A stretch of DNA of 28,820 bases from a virus: the IMG/VR virus record IMGVR_UViG_3300032116_001016, positions 1-28,820 of that record, one strand, 5' to 3'. Under the pieces are notes generated by a model, which had not been told where the DNA came from, searched no databases, and worked only from the letters and a program-made list of their open reading frames with translations. How positions within the stretch are numbered: the first letter of the stretch is position 1; every line of letters starts with the position of its first letter. Both the position numbers and the translations under genes were made by a program. This document shows positions 13,960 through 22,235 of this stretch, one piece after another.

Positions 13960-14226
13960 ATGGAGTTTAACGACCGCAGGGACGGTACACTAAAGCCGTT
14001 AGCAAGCGACAGAGCAGCTTATTTACAGGGAACATGGATGCATGGTAAACCTAACGTTAGAGCTGTAGTCTGGACAAAACCGGCAGAAGGTCAGAAAAAA
14101 GGTGTTAGGTACGAAGGTTCGCATGTATCTCCCAGTAAAGACGGTGTTACGTTGCTCGGTGGACCTAAAGCTAAAAAGTTTACTAATGCCGATGTGGATG
14201 AAGTTCATTACTACGAAAATAAATAA
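13960..14226 (+). CDS. Small unrecognised protein with beta-type repeat
   Basis: The 88-residue protein starts two bases after the previous stop; the upstream AGGAAAG (in the previous gene end) can serve as ribosome site. Segments VRAVVWTKPAEGQKKGVRYEGSH and VTLLGGPKAKKFTNADVDEVHYYE look like short beta strands with loops. No known fold named. The close packing suggests co-translation with its neighbours. Confidence 0.6.
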   Translation: MEFNDRRDGTLKPLASDRAAYLQGTWMHGKPNVRAVVWTKPAEGQKKGVRYEGSHVSPSKDGVTLLGGPKAKKFTNADVDEVHYYENK

Positions 14227-14228
14227 TT

Positions 14229-14927
14229 ATGGCTAAACCAAACAAAAAACAACCAGTTGCTACTGACCTTAGCGTAACTCGTAAGGTTGGTAGAAAAAAA
14301 GTTACCGGAACCAAGACGGTTAAAAAAAGCACTACCCAAAGGGTTATTCGAGAAGGCAATAAAAAGTTAAAAGTTGCCAAAGAAATTTCTGGCACTGGTC
14401 CTGATGTCGATATCGACAAGTTAGATGACGAGTCCTTTGCAGTAAATAAAAAAACTGGTAAAAGCACTTGGAGACAAGCACGCGATGATATGAAGTCTGT
14501 AGGGCTTCGTACAGACTCGATTCCCAACGTTCCCAGAAGAAAAGGGTTTACTACATCCGCGGAAGACTACGCTTCATCCCAGGAAAGAATTAGAAATTCA
14601 CAAATTAGTATTAACGTTCCTGGAGAACTAAATAAGACCCAGCATGATACGTTAAATAAAGTTACGGAAGCGTTTAAAAACTCAAAACCCGGTTCCGATA
14701 GAGCAGAGATGGCCAGAAGAACCGCAGGTAGAGTTTTACAGTTAGGTTCCCTAGACCCAAATAAAGTTTCACACCACCCTTGCCAAACTCCAAAATGCCC
14801 TGCTATAGTATCAACTAGACATGATGATGTAATATGTAAGGGATGCCTTGAGCAAGAAGGCGGCGATGTCGCAGGAAAAACCTATAGAGACAGGCCATCA
14901 GAGTACCAAAAGTCATATCCAGTTTAA
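14229..14927 (+). CDS. Lys-rich protein with C-terminal zinc knuckle
   Basis: The gene encodes 232 residues. The first 60 are very basic (RKVGRKKVTGTKTVKKSTTQ), the middle is polar and probably flexible, and the end has four cysteines in two pairs (PCQTPKCP and CKGC, about residues 186-211) plus histidines, consistent with one zinc ion. DNA or RNA binding is likely from composition. It starts two bases after the previous stop. It closes the run of small genes that began at 12,295. Confidence 0.6.
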   Translation: MAKPNKKQPVATDLSVTRKVGRKKVTGTKTVKKSTTQRVIREGNKKLKVAKEISGTGPDVDIDKLDDESFAVNKKTGKSTWRQARDDMKSVGLRTDSIPNVPRRKGFTTSAEDYASSQERIRNSQISINVPGELNKTQHDTLNKVTEAFKNSKPGSDRAEMARRTAGRVLQLGSLDPNKVSHHPCQTPKCPAIVSTRHDDVICKGCLEQEGGDVAGKTYRDRPSEYQKSYPV

Positions 14928-14967
14928 AAATGTAGTAGGATAAACACCTACCTATTAGGAGCACTAT

Positions 14968-15465
14968 ATGAGTCAAAAAGAAGAGCAAGAGCCGTATTTC
15001 CGGTTACTAGTCTGTAAAAACTGCCGAACAATTGACGAATTACCGTCCGCAGAAGAAGACCCAGGCGACGTCCTTTTAAATATTACAGTGGAGCGCCACG
15101 GCGAAATGCATTATGGACGTTTGTGGAATGTTCCTAAAGCCGTTTGGATGACCCCCGCGCTTAAAGAAGATGTTATTAAACAGCTATCCGGCGGTGAAGG
15201 CGAAGGTTTAGGTCTACCTTTCTATAACACCCGTATGCAGTTTGCGGAAGACGCTATGACCTGTTATAGTGTACATAACCGCCCAAAGGGTCAATGTCCA
15301 GACTACAAGTCAGACAAAAAGAAACTTTCGGCCGGTACGGAAAAGATGCGTAAAGCTGAAAAACTAGACGCGTATTCCGGCCCCACAATTTACCTGTGCG
15401 ATTTCTGCCCAGTTAAGTCATTTAATATGGTTAAATATCACGATGAAAAAGGAATATCTAAATGA
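14968..15465 (+). CDS. Zinc-binding protein, unrecognised
   Basis: The 165-residue protein has CKNC at about residues 16-19 and CDFCPVKS at about 145-152, far apart in sequence, so the two pairs may form one site when folded. Between them lie beta-like segments (VLLNITVERHGEMHYGRLWNV), two further cysteines and a basic helix. AGGAG lies nine bases before the ATG. The end overlaps the next gene by four bases (ATGA). I recall similar two-knuckle proteins in other actinophages without a known role. Confidence 0.6.
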   Translation: MSQKEEQEPYFRLLVCKNCRTIDELPSAEEDPGDVLLNITVERHGEMHYGRLWNVPKAVWMTPALKEDVIKQLSGGEGEGLGLPFYNTRMQFAEDAMTCYSVHNRPKGQCPDYKSDKKKLSAGTEKMRKAEKLDAYSGPTIYLCDFCPVKSFNMVKYHDEKGISK

Positions 15466-15767
15466 GCAAAGAAAAAGAAAACGTCAACCCAGAAACCACA
15501 GCCGAAGAAACTGTTCCAGAAGTTCCGGTATTTGAGACTGGGTTTCTAGTCCTACGTAGCGAAAACGGTAACTGGCATGTACTGACAGACCTATCCGTAG
15601 AGGTTAAAGTAAACCGTGAACCGGACATAAACGAGGTTCGTATGGGGGCTTCAGAAACTTCCTATGCCCTTGGACAGCAGCAGTTAGCGGCCATGGTCCT
15701 GTCAGTTTTAGCCCCACAACCTTCGGATTTGCCCCCACAAAACGAAACTGAGAGTACAATAGAATAG
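15462..15767 (+). CDS. Small acidic protein, unrecognised
   Basis: The gene encodes 101 residues, starting in an ATGA overlap. The first 25 residues are acidic and disordered (EKENVNPETTAEETVPEVP), then a compact part FETGFLVLRSENGNWHVLTDL with likely beta strands and an Ala/Leu helix LGQQQLAAMVLSVL. The last 15 residues are acidic again. Nothing points to an enzyme. Confidence 0.6.
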   Translation: MSKEKENVNPETTAEETVPEVPVFETGFLVLRSENGNWHVLTDLSVEVKVNREPDINEVRMGASETSYALGQQQLAAMVLSVLAPQPSDLPPQNETESTIE

Positions 15768-15793
15768 TAAACCAGTTCTATTAGGAGCCCATC

Positions 15794-16015
15794 ATGTTCG
15801 CGGATATGTCCTGTAAATGCGGTTCAGCCATACAACTTGATGGGTTCAATGATAGCCTTACTGAGTTTACTGTCACTCGATTTCTAGAGGCGCACACTGG
15901 TTGCGGTTTTGTCACACCAGTAAAAAATGAAACTCCCGAAAGAACTATCCGTAAAGAGTTTGAAATTAGACAGCCTAACTGGACTATTGTAACTAACGAT
16001 GACGATGAGGAATAG
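15794..16015 (+). CDS. Small Cys-containing protein
   Basis: The gene encodes 73 residues. CKCG near the start (residues 7-10) and HTGCGF near the centre give three cysteines and one histidine for a possible zinc site. The C-terminus is acidic (NDDDEE). The leader CTATTAGGAG before the start also precedes the gene at 14968. The stop is directly followed by the next ATG. Confidence 0.6.
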   Translation: MFADMSCKCGSAIQLDGFNDSLTEFTVTRFLEAHTGCGFVTPVKNETPERTIRKEFEIRQPNWTIVTNDDDEE

Positions 16016-16909
16016 ATGCTAGAGCCTAAAGATACATCTTATTTTAGCAAGCCGTCAGCCGGGCTAGACCCCCGGCTTTTTAAAAACGGAAAGTTAAATA
16101 GCACTGTGCGTTCCGCTGTTTTGCAATTACTATTTAACCATTTAGACCGTACATATATGGGCGGTTCATCGTGGTCAACAGTGTGGCTAGCCGGTTCTGG
16201 TGTGTCGTACAACTGGGCAGCACACAGAGACCCAGGAGATTTAGATTGCCTAATAGGAATCGACTACCCGAGGTTTAGAGAATCAAATAGTCAATTTAGA
16301 GGGTTAAGCGATAAAGAAATTGCCAGCACCTTAAATGAAGGTTTTAGAGAATCCCTGCACCCGATTACAAAAGAGTTTATGGGTTCGTTTGAACTTACTT
16401 TTTATGTAAATGTCCGTAGCGACATTTTAGAAATTAAGCCATATGCTGCCTATTCTTTAACCAATGATGACTGGACAGTTGCGCCAGAGCCATCAAATTT
16501 GGACACAAACCCTATTTGGGATAGCGCCGTGGAAAATGACAGATTACTCGCCATTGATATATTAAGTAAGTTTATTTCGGCAAAAAACAAGTACCAACAA
16601 GCGACAAACGATGCGGTAAAGGCAAACGCCAGGTCTGAGATGCGCATAGCAGTATCTCAGGGAGTAGCGTTATATAACAGTATTCACCAAGCCCGTTCTG
16701 AGGCGTTTAGTCCATCAGGCGAAGGTTATTTGGATTTCGCTAATTACCGTTGGCAATACGGCAAAAAAACAGGCGTTGTTCAATCGTTAAGAAGCTTAAA
16801 AGAAGAGATGGATGCAGAAGACGAAGCATTCCAAAAGAAAACCTATGGAGTTGATTTGCCAGACGCTAACACGTTAATTAGACGTGCAGCAACTCGTAAT
16901 CAGTATTAG
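16016..16909 (+). CDS. Nucleotidyltransferase-like protein
   Basis: The 297-residue protein has a pattern of the Pol beta-type nucleotidyltransferase fold: WLAGSGVSYNW (GS at residues 60-61) and DPGDLDCLIGI with D75 and D77 as the metal-binding pair, then a strand SFELTFYVNV that may hold the third acid. Such enzymes move a nucleotide onto RNA, protein or a small molecule. The second half is helical and basic, without a known domain. The ATG directly follows the previous stop. The assignment is moderate because the GS-to-DxD distance is longer than usual. Confidence 0.55.
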   Translation: MLEPKDTSYFSKPSAGLDPRLFKNGKLNSTVRSAVLQLLFNHLDRTYMGGSSWSTVWLAGSGVSYNWAAHRDPGDLDCLIGIDYPRFRESNSQFRGLSDKEIASTLNEGFRESLHPITKEFMGSFELTFYVNVRSDILEIKPYAAYSLTNDDWTVAPEPSNLDTNPIWDSAVENDRLLAIDILSKFISAKNKYQQATNDAVKANARSEMRIAVSQGVALYNSIHQARSEAFSPSGEGYLDFANYRWQYGKKTGVVQSLRSLKEEMDAEDEAFQKKTYGVDLPDANTLIRRAATRNQY

Positions 16910-16921
16910 AAAGAATTAATC

Positions 16922-17380
16922 GTGGCAATTGTTGTATTCATAGATGGGGTATTGCGTTCCGAGAATAAGGTTCCAATATTTGAGGGTATATCCCTATATA
17001 AATCCCTAAATGCCAATGGTTTGGTTATGATTGCTTGCGAGGACCAGGATGACGCAGCGCGCTGGTGTAAAGAGCATAAACTAACCGAAGTTGATGGGTT
17101 TATTTCTAATAAAACTGTAGGCGAGTATGAGGATAAAGACTTCCTAAAAATACAGCATCAACAGTCATCAGGACCCCTGCACATGGTAGTCACAGCAGAC
17201 CTCGATTTAGCCCGTAAATGCCTCGAGAACGGCGTAAAAACATTAGTTTGGTTACATCCTATCTACCTAAGCGCAAAGTTCCGCCCAGACGGCCGTAAAG
17301 GCCGTAAAAGCTGGGATGACCTAGTTAAAGAACTGGACCGTCAGGTAGATATGCTGATGGAGGACAAACGAGTTGAGTAA
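16922..17380 (+). CDS. HAD-like hydrolase-fold protein
   Basis: The 152-residue protein starts with GTG (the reading MAIVVFIDGVLRS fits the first strand of a HAD fold). FIDGVL lacks the first nucleophilic aspartate of the usual DxDG motif, so it may be inactive. ACEDQDDAARWCKEH and LHMVVTADLDLARKCLENG fit the later strands of a Rossmann-like domain. A basic PDGRKGRKSWDDL follows. It overlaps the next gene by eight bases. The family match is by pattern only. Confidence 0.5.
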   Translation: MAIVVFIDGVLRSENKVPIFEGISLYKSLNANGLVMIACEDQDDAARWCKEHKLTEVDGFISNKTVGEYEDKDFLKIQHQQSSGPLHMVVTADLDLARKCLENGVKTLVWLHPIYLSAKFRPDGRKGRKSWDDLVKELDRQVDMLMEDKRVE

Positions 17381-18824
17381 AATTGTATTTATGGGCTCGG
17401 AAACCCCCAGCAATAAAACTATTTTGGGCCAGATGAACGCCAAACGTGTGGGGTTTAGTTTCTGGGGAGCACTCAAGCGTGGCTTGCCTACCACAAAGAA
17501 ATATTTACTATCAGACCGTTTCATAGAGGAAGTCGAGATATATGTATACCCAGGCATACCGGCCAACGTTGTGCTGTCAGATGAGGATATGCAGGAGTTT
17601 TTAGCGGATTACGAAGAATTTATTGCCGATAACCTAGAAAGAATTACCTTATTTGCTGAATTACAGCACCCTACTTTGTCTGAAGAGGCCGTAAATACTC
17701 AAAGATTGGCTGCGTGGGATGAGGTAGATGAATCAAAATTTGCTGTTGTGTATACTGGAGGCGACCTAGAATCACTTGCCACTAAGTATTTAAATGTTTA
17801 TATACCGGGTGAAATGGCAGAATTACTTGCCCCCAACTGCAGGAAGCTGAGCAAGCAACACGGGACACAATTTCACGTTCTAGGATTAGCAAAACCCGAT
17901 TTACTGCGCAATTCCCCATATGTTACCACTAGCACCTTGTCCTGGCTGTCTCCAATGATGCGAGGAGAAACTATAGTTTGGTTTGGGAATCAACTTCACC
18001 GCTACCCTAAGCGCATGAAAGAACAAGCCCGCTCTAGATATAAGGCGGCTTATGAATTGGCTGGTTTAGACTTTGATAAGATATTAGCAGATGACGCTGT
18101 TGAGGTATCTAAACTCGCTGTGTGGTCTTACCAGCAATTAGAGGAATGGACTAGAAAAGTGAGTTCTGAGTTAGTAACTAACCCCGGTGATGAATCACCC
18201 GACAAAACGCCGGAAACCACCCCCAATGATGTTACTAACAGGGGGGTAGAACTACGGAAAGTTGAGACAAGAAATCCCGCTGAAATTCGCACTTTGCCTG
18301 TGCTTGGCGTTGAAGTTTCTCGGGTAATTGAGACAGACGAATCAGGTAGGGATGTAATCAAAGATGTCCCCGTATTGCGCTCAAACAGCACCAGCCTACG
18401 TCAGTGTAATACTTGTTTCGTGAGGGATAACTGCCCTGCGTTTAAACCCGACAACACCTGTGCTTTTAACCTACCAGTAGAGGTTAAAACCAAAGAGCAA
18501 CTGAAGGGGTTAGTCAACTCCCTCCTTGAAATACAAGGGCAACGGGTGGCATTTGCCAAGTTCACCGAGGATTTAAATGGTGGGTATCCTGACCCAAACG
18601 TGGGTGTAGAAATGGACCGTTTCTTTAAAATGTTAAAGACAATTAAGGAATTAGATGAGTCAAAAGAGATGATGAGAGTTACTCTGGAACGCAACGGTTC
18701 GGCTGGAGTTCTGTCCAGTTTGTTTGGCGATAGAGCCCAAAAACTTAATGAATTACCTAACAATGGCTACAACGAAGACCAGACAAACAACATAATTAAG
18801 CGCGTAACAGACGAGGGTAGTTAG
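17373..18824 (+). CDS. Transglycosylase-like (TGT/DpdA-type barrel) protein with Cys-rich C-terminal domain
   Basis: The gene encodes 483 residues from a TTG start that overlaps the previous gene. The first 260 residues follow the layout of tRNA-guanine transglycosylase/DpdA-like barrels: VGFSFWGALKRGLP, VVYTGGDLESLATKYLN, FHVLGLAKPDLL and STLSWLSPMMRGETIVW. The usual aspartate of the DSG strand is replaced (YVYPG near residues 57-61), and the later VDS-type aspartate is threonine (TTSTLSW), so catalysis is doubtful. A polar linker leads to a C-terminal domain with CNTCFVRDNCP and CAFNLPVEV (four cysteines) and helices. In phages, such barrels install 7-deazaguanine bases; no deazaguanine synthesis genes are in this window. 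Confidence 0.5.
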   Translation: MSKIVFMGSETPSNKTILGQMNAKRVGFSFWGALKRGLPTTKKYLLSDRFIEEVEIYVYPGIPANVVLSDEDMQEFLADYEEFIADNLERITLFAELQHPTLSEEAVNTQRLAAWDEVDESKFAVVYTGGDLESLATKYLNVYIPGEMAELLAPNCRKLSKQHGTQFHVLGLAKPDLLRNSPYVTTSTLSWLSPMMRGETIVWFGNQLHRYPKRMKEQARSRYKAAYELAGLDFDKILADDAVEVSKLAVWSYQQLEEWTRKVSSELVTNPGDESPDKTPETTPNDVTNRGVELRKVETRNPAEIRTLPVLGVEVSRVIETDESGRDVIKDVPVLRSNSTSLRQCNTCFVRDNCPAFKPDNTCAFNLPVEVKTKEQLKGLVNSLLEIQGQRVAFAKFTEDLNGGYPDPNVGVEMDRFFKMLKTIKELDESKEMMRVTLERNGSAGVLSSLFGDRAQKLNELPNNGYNEDQTNNIIKRVTDEGS

Positions 18825-18843
18825 TTACTAACCACGCCTTTTT
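18820..18843 (+). terminator. Weak terminator-like hairpin
   Basis: GTTAG (18820-18824) and CTAAC (18828-18832) form a short stem across the stop codon, followed after six bases by TTTTT (18839-18843). The stem is only five base pairs, so the call is tentative. The rest of the 147-base gap up to the next gene is A+T-rich and holds the next promoter. Confidence 0.3.
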
Positions 18844-18928
18844 AGACGAAAAACAACACAGTCCCAAAATATGAATAAAATAACACACCAGAGTTCCAAT
18901 TTTGCCTACTTCGGTCATCTGAATAGAC

Positions 18929-18934
18929 TATACT
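18929..18934 (+). promoter_or_regulatory. -10 box of the ribonucleotide reductase gene
   Basis: TATACT lies 37 bases before the ATG at 18972 in the gap between two genes. No clear -35 box at normal distance was seen; TTGCCT (18902-18907) is 21 bases upstream. TAGGAATAACT before the ATG contains the ribosome site AGGA. The gap and hairpin upstream support a new message here. Confidence 0.4.
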
Positions 18935-18971
18935 GGAAAATCTAATCCCCCCACCAAGAATAGGAATAACT

Positions 18972-21002
18972 ATGCCATTATCATTTAAACTAACCAACGA
19001 CTTCGTAGAAGCATACAAAACTAAGCAAGTTCCTTGGGGGTATAAGGATGTTGCTGGGAACTCCGTAGGCGAGATTACATTTCTTCGTACTTACTCACGC
19101 CTCAAGGCCGATGGAACCAAAGAAACTTGGGTAGATGTATGTGAGCGCGTGATTAACGGTATGTACTCACTACAAAAAGACCACTGCAAAACCAACCGAC
19201 TACCTTGGAACGACGCTAAAGCACAGGCTTCGGCTAAAGAAGCATTTGACCGCCTGTTTAACCTGAAATGGACTCCGCCAGGTAGAGGTTTGTGGGTTAT
19301 GGGTACGCCACTGGTAAATGAGCAAAAAAACTCGGCTGCTTTACAGAATTGCGCATTTGTTTCTACTAATGAAATGTCTAAAAACAACCCTGCTAAGCCA
19401 TTTGCTTTCCTAATGGAAGCCTCGATGCTGGGTGTGGGCGTTGGGTTTGACGACAAGGGTGCTGATAAAGGCTTTGAAATCTATGAGCCAAAAGGCGAAC
19501 AAATGTTCGTTGTCCCAGACACGCGGGAAGGTTGGATGGACAGCACTTCAGCATTAATTAATTCTTATTTAAAGCCAGACCAGCCTGTTTTGGTATTTGA
19601 TTATTCTTTAATTAGGCCATTTGGCGCACCTATCGCTACGTTTGGTGGAACTGCAGCCGGACCTGAGCCGTTGGTTAAACTGCACGACCAGATACGTAAA
19701 TTATTTAATAACAGGGCAGGAAATAAATTAACTCGGGTAGATATTGCTGATATAGGCAATATGATTGGAGTTTGCGTTGTATCCGGTAATGTGCGCCGTT
19801 CAGCAGAGCTCTTGCTTGGTCGCATTGACGATGATAACTTCCTTAATCTCAAGAACGCTGACCGCTTCCCTGACCGTAACTCTTATGACCCTGAAAATCC
19901 AGGTTGGGCTTGGATGTCTAATAACTCTGTAGAAACCTCTGTGGGTACTGACCTCTCACCTATCGTGGATGGTATTGCTCTTAACGGTGAGCCTGGAGTT
20001 ATCTGGATGGATGTTACACGCAAGTATGGGCGTTTAGCAGACCAACCTAACAATAAAGACTGGCGTGCTGCGGGCTATAACCCCTGTGCTGAACAGTCGC
20101 TAGAGAGTTTTGAGTGCTGTACTCTTGTAGAAACTTATTTAAATAGGCACGATAGCCTAGAGGACTACAAGCGTACTCTCAAGTTTGCTTATCTCTACGC
20201 CAAGACCGTAACTCTTTTGCCTACTCACTGGGAAGAAACAAATGCCATAATGCAACGTAATAGGCGTATCGGTACTTCTATGTCTGGTGTAGCAAACTTT
20301 GCTGACATTTACGGGCTTCCAGTATTGCGTGACTGGATGGACACTGGGTATTCCACCATTATAAATTACGATAAAGCATACTCAGAGTGGCTAGGAATTA
20401 GGGAATCTATAAAAACCACGACAGTTAAGCCTTCTGGTACTGTGAGCATCCTGGCTGGTGAATCTCCTGGCGTACATTGGACACCAGGGGGCGAGTACTT
20501 CTTGCGTGCCATCCGCTTTGGTAATGATGACCCTATGCTCTCTCTGTTTAAAATGGCTAACTACCGAGTAGAACCTGCTAGTGAGAACCCTACCAAGACT
20601 TCTGTAGTGTTCTTTCCTATCAAATCTCTCGCTAAGCGTTCTGAAAAAGATGTGAGTATCTTTGAGAAAGTATCTTTGGCTGCTACTGCTCAACGATACT
20701 GGAGTGATAACTCTGTGTCTGTAACTATCTCCTTTGACGCTGAAAATGAGATTAAAGATGTGGGTACTGTGCTACATATGTATGACGGCCAACTCAAGAC
20801 AATTTCGTTCTTGCCTATGGGTAACTTCGTCTATCCACAAATGCCTTACACTCAAATCTCTCAAGCCGAGTACGACCAGTACGCTATGGAACTGTTCCCT
20901 ATTGACTTTAAGGGTATCTACGAGGGCTTGGCTCTTGACGCTATTGGTGAGGCTTACTGTACGACTGACGCTTGTGAAATTAAACTAATTAAAGACAGTT
21001 AA
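18972..21002 (+). CDS. nrdJ: Adenosylcobalamin-dependent (class II) ribonucleotide reductase
   Basis: The 676-residue enzyme reduces ribonucleotides to deoxyribonucleotides for phage DNA synthesis, using coenzyme B12 to make the thiyl radical. It resembles the monomeric Lactobacillus leichmannii RTPR. NPCAE holds the radical cysteine C372 with E374. C127 (LQNCAF) and C383 are the redox pair, spaced from C372 as in RTPR (C119/C408/C419). The C-terminal CTTDAC pair (C663, C668) re-reduces the active site. VKPSGTVSILAGESPGVH is a family hallmark. The host must supply B12. Stretches rich in TCT and CTC codons alternate with stretches like the left-hand genes. Identity is secure; tri- versus diphosphate substrate is inferred from the similarity. 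Confidence 0.95.
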   Translation: MPLSFKLTNDFVEAYKTKQVPWGYKDVAGNSVGEITFLRTYSRLKADGTKETWVDVCERVINGMYSLQKDHCKTNRLPWNDAKAQASAKEAFDRLFNLKWTPPGRGLWVMGTPLVNEQKNSAALQNCAFVSTNEMSKNNPAKPFAFLMEASMLGVGVGFDDKGADKGFEIYEPKGEQMFVVPDTREGWMDSTSALINSYLKPDQPVLVFDYSLIRPFGAPIATFGGTAAGPEPLVKLHDQIRKLFNNRAGNKLTRVDIADIGNMIGVCVVSGNVRRSAELLLGRIDDDNFLNLKNADRFPDRNSYDPENPGWAWMSNNSVETSVGTDLSPIVDGIALNGEPGVIWMDVTRKYGRLADQPNNKDWRAAGYNPCAEQSLESFECCTLVETYLNRHDSLEDYKRTLKFAYLYAKTVTLLPTHWEETNAIMQRNRRIGTSMSGVANFADIYGLPVLRDWMDTGYSTIINYDKAYSEWLGIRESIKTTTVKPSGTVSILAGESPGVHWTPGGEYFLRAIRFGNDDPMLSLFKMANYRVEPASENPTKTSVVFFPIKSLAKRSEKDVSIFEKVSLAATAQRYWSDNSVSVTISFDAENEIKDVGTVLHMYDGQLKTISFLPMGNFVYPQMPYTQISQAEYDQYAMELFPIDFKGIYEGLALDAIGEAYCTTDACEIKLIKDS

Positions 21003-21024
21003 TCTCTCTCTCTTTATGAAACGG

Positions 21025-21059
21025 CCCGTTGCGGATTTTTTTTCTGTGGCGGGTTTTTT
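21025..21059 (+). terminator. Intrinsic terminator after nrdJ
   Basis: CCCGTTGCGGA (21025-21035) can pair along its whole length with TCTGTGGCGGG (21043-21053) as RNA, with four G-U pairs, around a loop of seven U's, and TTTTTT follows (21054-21059). It lies 22 bases after the nrdJ stop. The region to 21,216 holds CT tracts and a short inverted repeat TAGGCA/TGCCTA (around 21,074-21,087), with no gene. Confidence 0.65.
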
Positions 21060-21216
21060 CTCTCTCTTTAAATAGGCAACTGCCTAAATAAAATACCTTC
21101 TGGCTATTTCTCTCTCCACTTTTTACTATTTAATCTCTCTCTTTTAACCGTACCCCTAGCAAACGGCCAGCTGAGCCAGGAAGTTTTCTCTCTTCTTCTC
21201 AGTTCTCCTGAGCAAT

Positions 21217-21244
21217 AAAAAAGCCCCTATTGCTAGGGGCTTTA
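21217..21244. terminator. Bidirectional terminator between convergent halves
   Basis: AGCCCCTA (21222-21229) pairs perfectly with TAGGGGCT (21234-21241) around TTGC, with A's before and TTT after, so it can end transcription on both strands. It lies between the + strand genes ending with nrdJ and the - strand operon ending at 21,259. Confidence 0.85.
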
Positions 21245-21258
21245 ATATTTAATCTCTC

Positions 21259-21750
21259 TTAGAACAGCAGGTAAATCATAGTTCCAGCAAACGAAACCAT
21301 AATACAGGGGTAAATTGGCATTGAGCCATTGAGTTCTACTAAGCCAAAGATATACAGCAAGAACGCTATGCCCAGAGCAAGGATACTAAGCAGGATTATT
21401 ATTGGCAAGAACAGCAAGCCAGCAAACACCGAGAACCAAGTGATAATCATAGTCAGGGTCACGATTAGTTTTACATCACCCATACCTATTAGGTCTAACT
21501 TGATACTGGCAAACGAGCCTATGAACAGCATTGTAAAGCCTAACAAGACAGATAAGCCTAGTTCAGCCCACTTACCTTGCCAAACTGCCAGCGTCAGCCA
21601 ACACAACAAGGTCAGGGCTGTTAGGGGCAGAACTATCTTGTTAGGTATCCTTCTCTCTCTCAAGTCCGTTAGCAGGACTGGTATTGCCATACCAGCCACA
21701 TAGCCTAATGGTAATAGGCTAATTAGTAATTGTATTTCGGGTATAGTCAT
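21259..21750 (-). CDS. Type IV prepilin peptidase (A24 family)
   Basis: The 163-residue membrane protein has several hydrophobic spans. The two aspartates of A24 aspartic proteases are present: D29 in LLTDLRERRIPN and D92 in GMGDVKL (GxGD motif). The small size without the N-terminal methylase domain is like the archaeal/TadV type. These enzymes cut type IV prepilins and pseudopilins at the membrane. It is the last gene of the MoxR operon; the preceding stop (21,751-21,753) directly abuts its ATG. No standard prepilin gene is visible nearby, which is unusual. Confidence 0.85.
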   Translation of the reverse strand: MTIPEIQLLISLLPLGYVAGMAIPVLLTDLRERRIPNKIVLPLTALTLLCWLTLAVWQGKWAELGLSVLLGFTMLFIGSFASIKLDLIGMGDVKLIVTLTMIITWFSVFAGLLFLPIIILLSILALGIAFLLYIFGLVELNGSMPIYPCIMVSFAGTMIYLLF

Positions 21751-21867
21751 TTAGTTTTCCTCTTTTGCTTTCTTAATTATTAATTTTCTCTCTCTTTTGG
21801 CTTGCTCGTATAACTTTTTCTTGCGGTCTAGGATTATTCTTTTAATCTCTCTATGTTCTTTATTCAT
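21751..21867 (-). CDS. 38-residue highly charged peptide
   Basis: This short frame lies between the 66-residue gene (overlap of eight bases) and the prepilin peptidase (no gap). Almost half the residues are Lys, Arg or Glu (MNKEHREIKRIILDRKKKLY and on to KKAKEEN), predicted as one long charged helix. No strong ribosome site precedes it; coupling to the upstream gene is likely. Its tight fit in the operon is the main support. Confidence 0.45.
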   Translation of the reverse strand: MNKEHREIKRIILDRKKKLYEQAKRERKLIIKKAKEEN

Positions 21868-22060
21868 TACAGAACTCGCAATTCTTTAGTTCTATTTGGT
21901 GTTCTTCACACAAGTCATTGTCTAGTGGTATAACTTTCACGAATACATCGTCTAAGCCCTCTGCGGTAAAGTATTTGGCTATAGCGTGTGCGATTTCTTG
22001 CCCGAGCCAGATTTCGTTAATCATCTCAAGCCCAATTATTTCTATATCGTATCTAGCCAT
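21860..22060 (-). CDS. Small acidic protein with C-terminal cysteines
   Basis: The 66-residue protein begins MARYDIEIIGLEMINEIWLG and ends with CEEHQIELKNCEFCNE, where three cysteines and a histidine may hold a metal ion. GAGGGG precedes the ATG by eight bases. It overlaps both neighbours in the operon by eight bases. The beginning has beta-strand character (YDIEIIG) like the next small protein upstream, and both may share an origin. Function unknown. Confidence 0.55.
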   Translation of the reverse strand: MARYDIEIIGLEMINEIWLGQEIAHAIAKYFTAEGLDDVFVKVIPLDNDLCEEHQIELKNCEFCNE

Positions 22061-22235
22061 TTGTGTTCCCCTCTAGTTCTATAATTTCTATTAGGTCTAT
22101 CCAGCCCTGAAACATTTGCGACTGGATAAGATGTCTTAACTGGTCTATTAAGTCTTGTGCTGTATCGGTAGCGTCATCTAAATCATCAGCGTCAGTTTCT
22201 ACCGATATCCCGAGTTCTATTGAGTATTTAGTCAT
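22053..22235 (-). CDS. Small acidic protein, unrecognised
   Basis: The 60-residue protein (MTKYSIELGISVETDADDLD at the start) has a strand-helix-strand pattern as in small ferredoxin-like folds. AAAGG lies eight bases before the ATG. It overlaps the next gene by eight bases and the previous one by three or more. The net charge is strongly negative. It resembles the N-terminus of the 66-residue neighbour (x-x-Y-x-I-E-I/L-G). Confidence 0.55.
   Translation of the reverse strand: MTKYSIELGISVETDADDLDDATDTAQDLIDQLRHLIQSQMFQGWIDLIEIIELEGNTNG

Noticed and set aside
17373-18824. Terminase small subunit or a working DNA-modifying transglycosylase
   Set aside because: No terminase large subunit is beside it, and the expected catalytic aspartates are not visible.
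21259-21750. A complete pilus locus
   Set aside because: Only the peptidase is present; no secretion ATPase, inner membrane platform or standard prepilin gene is in the window.
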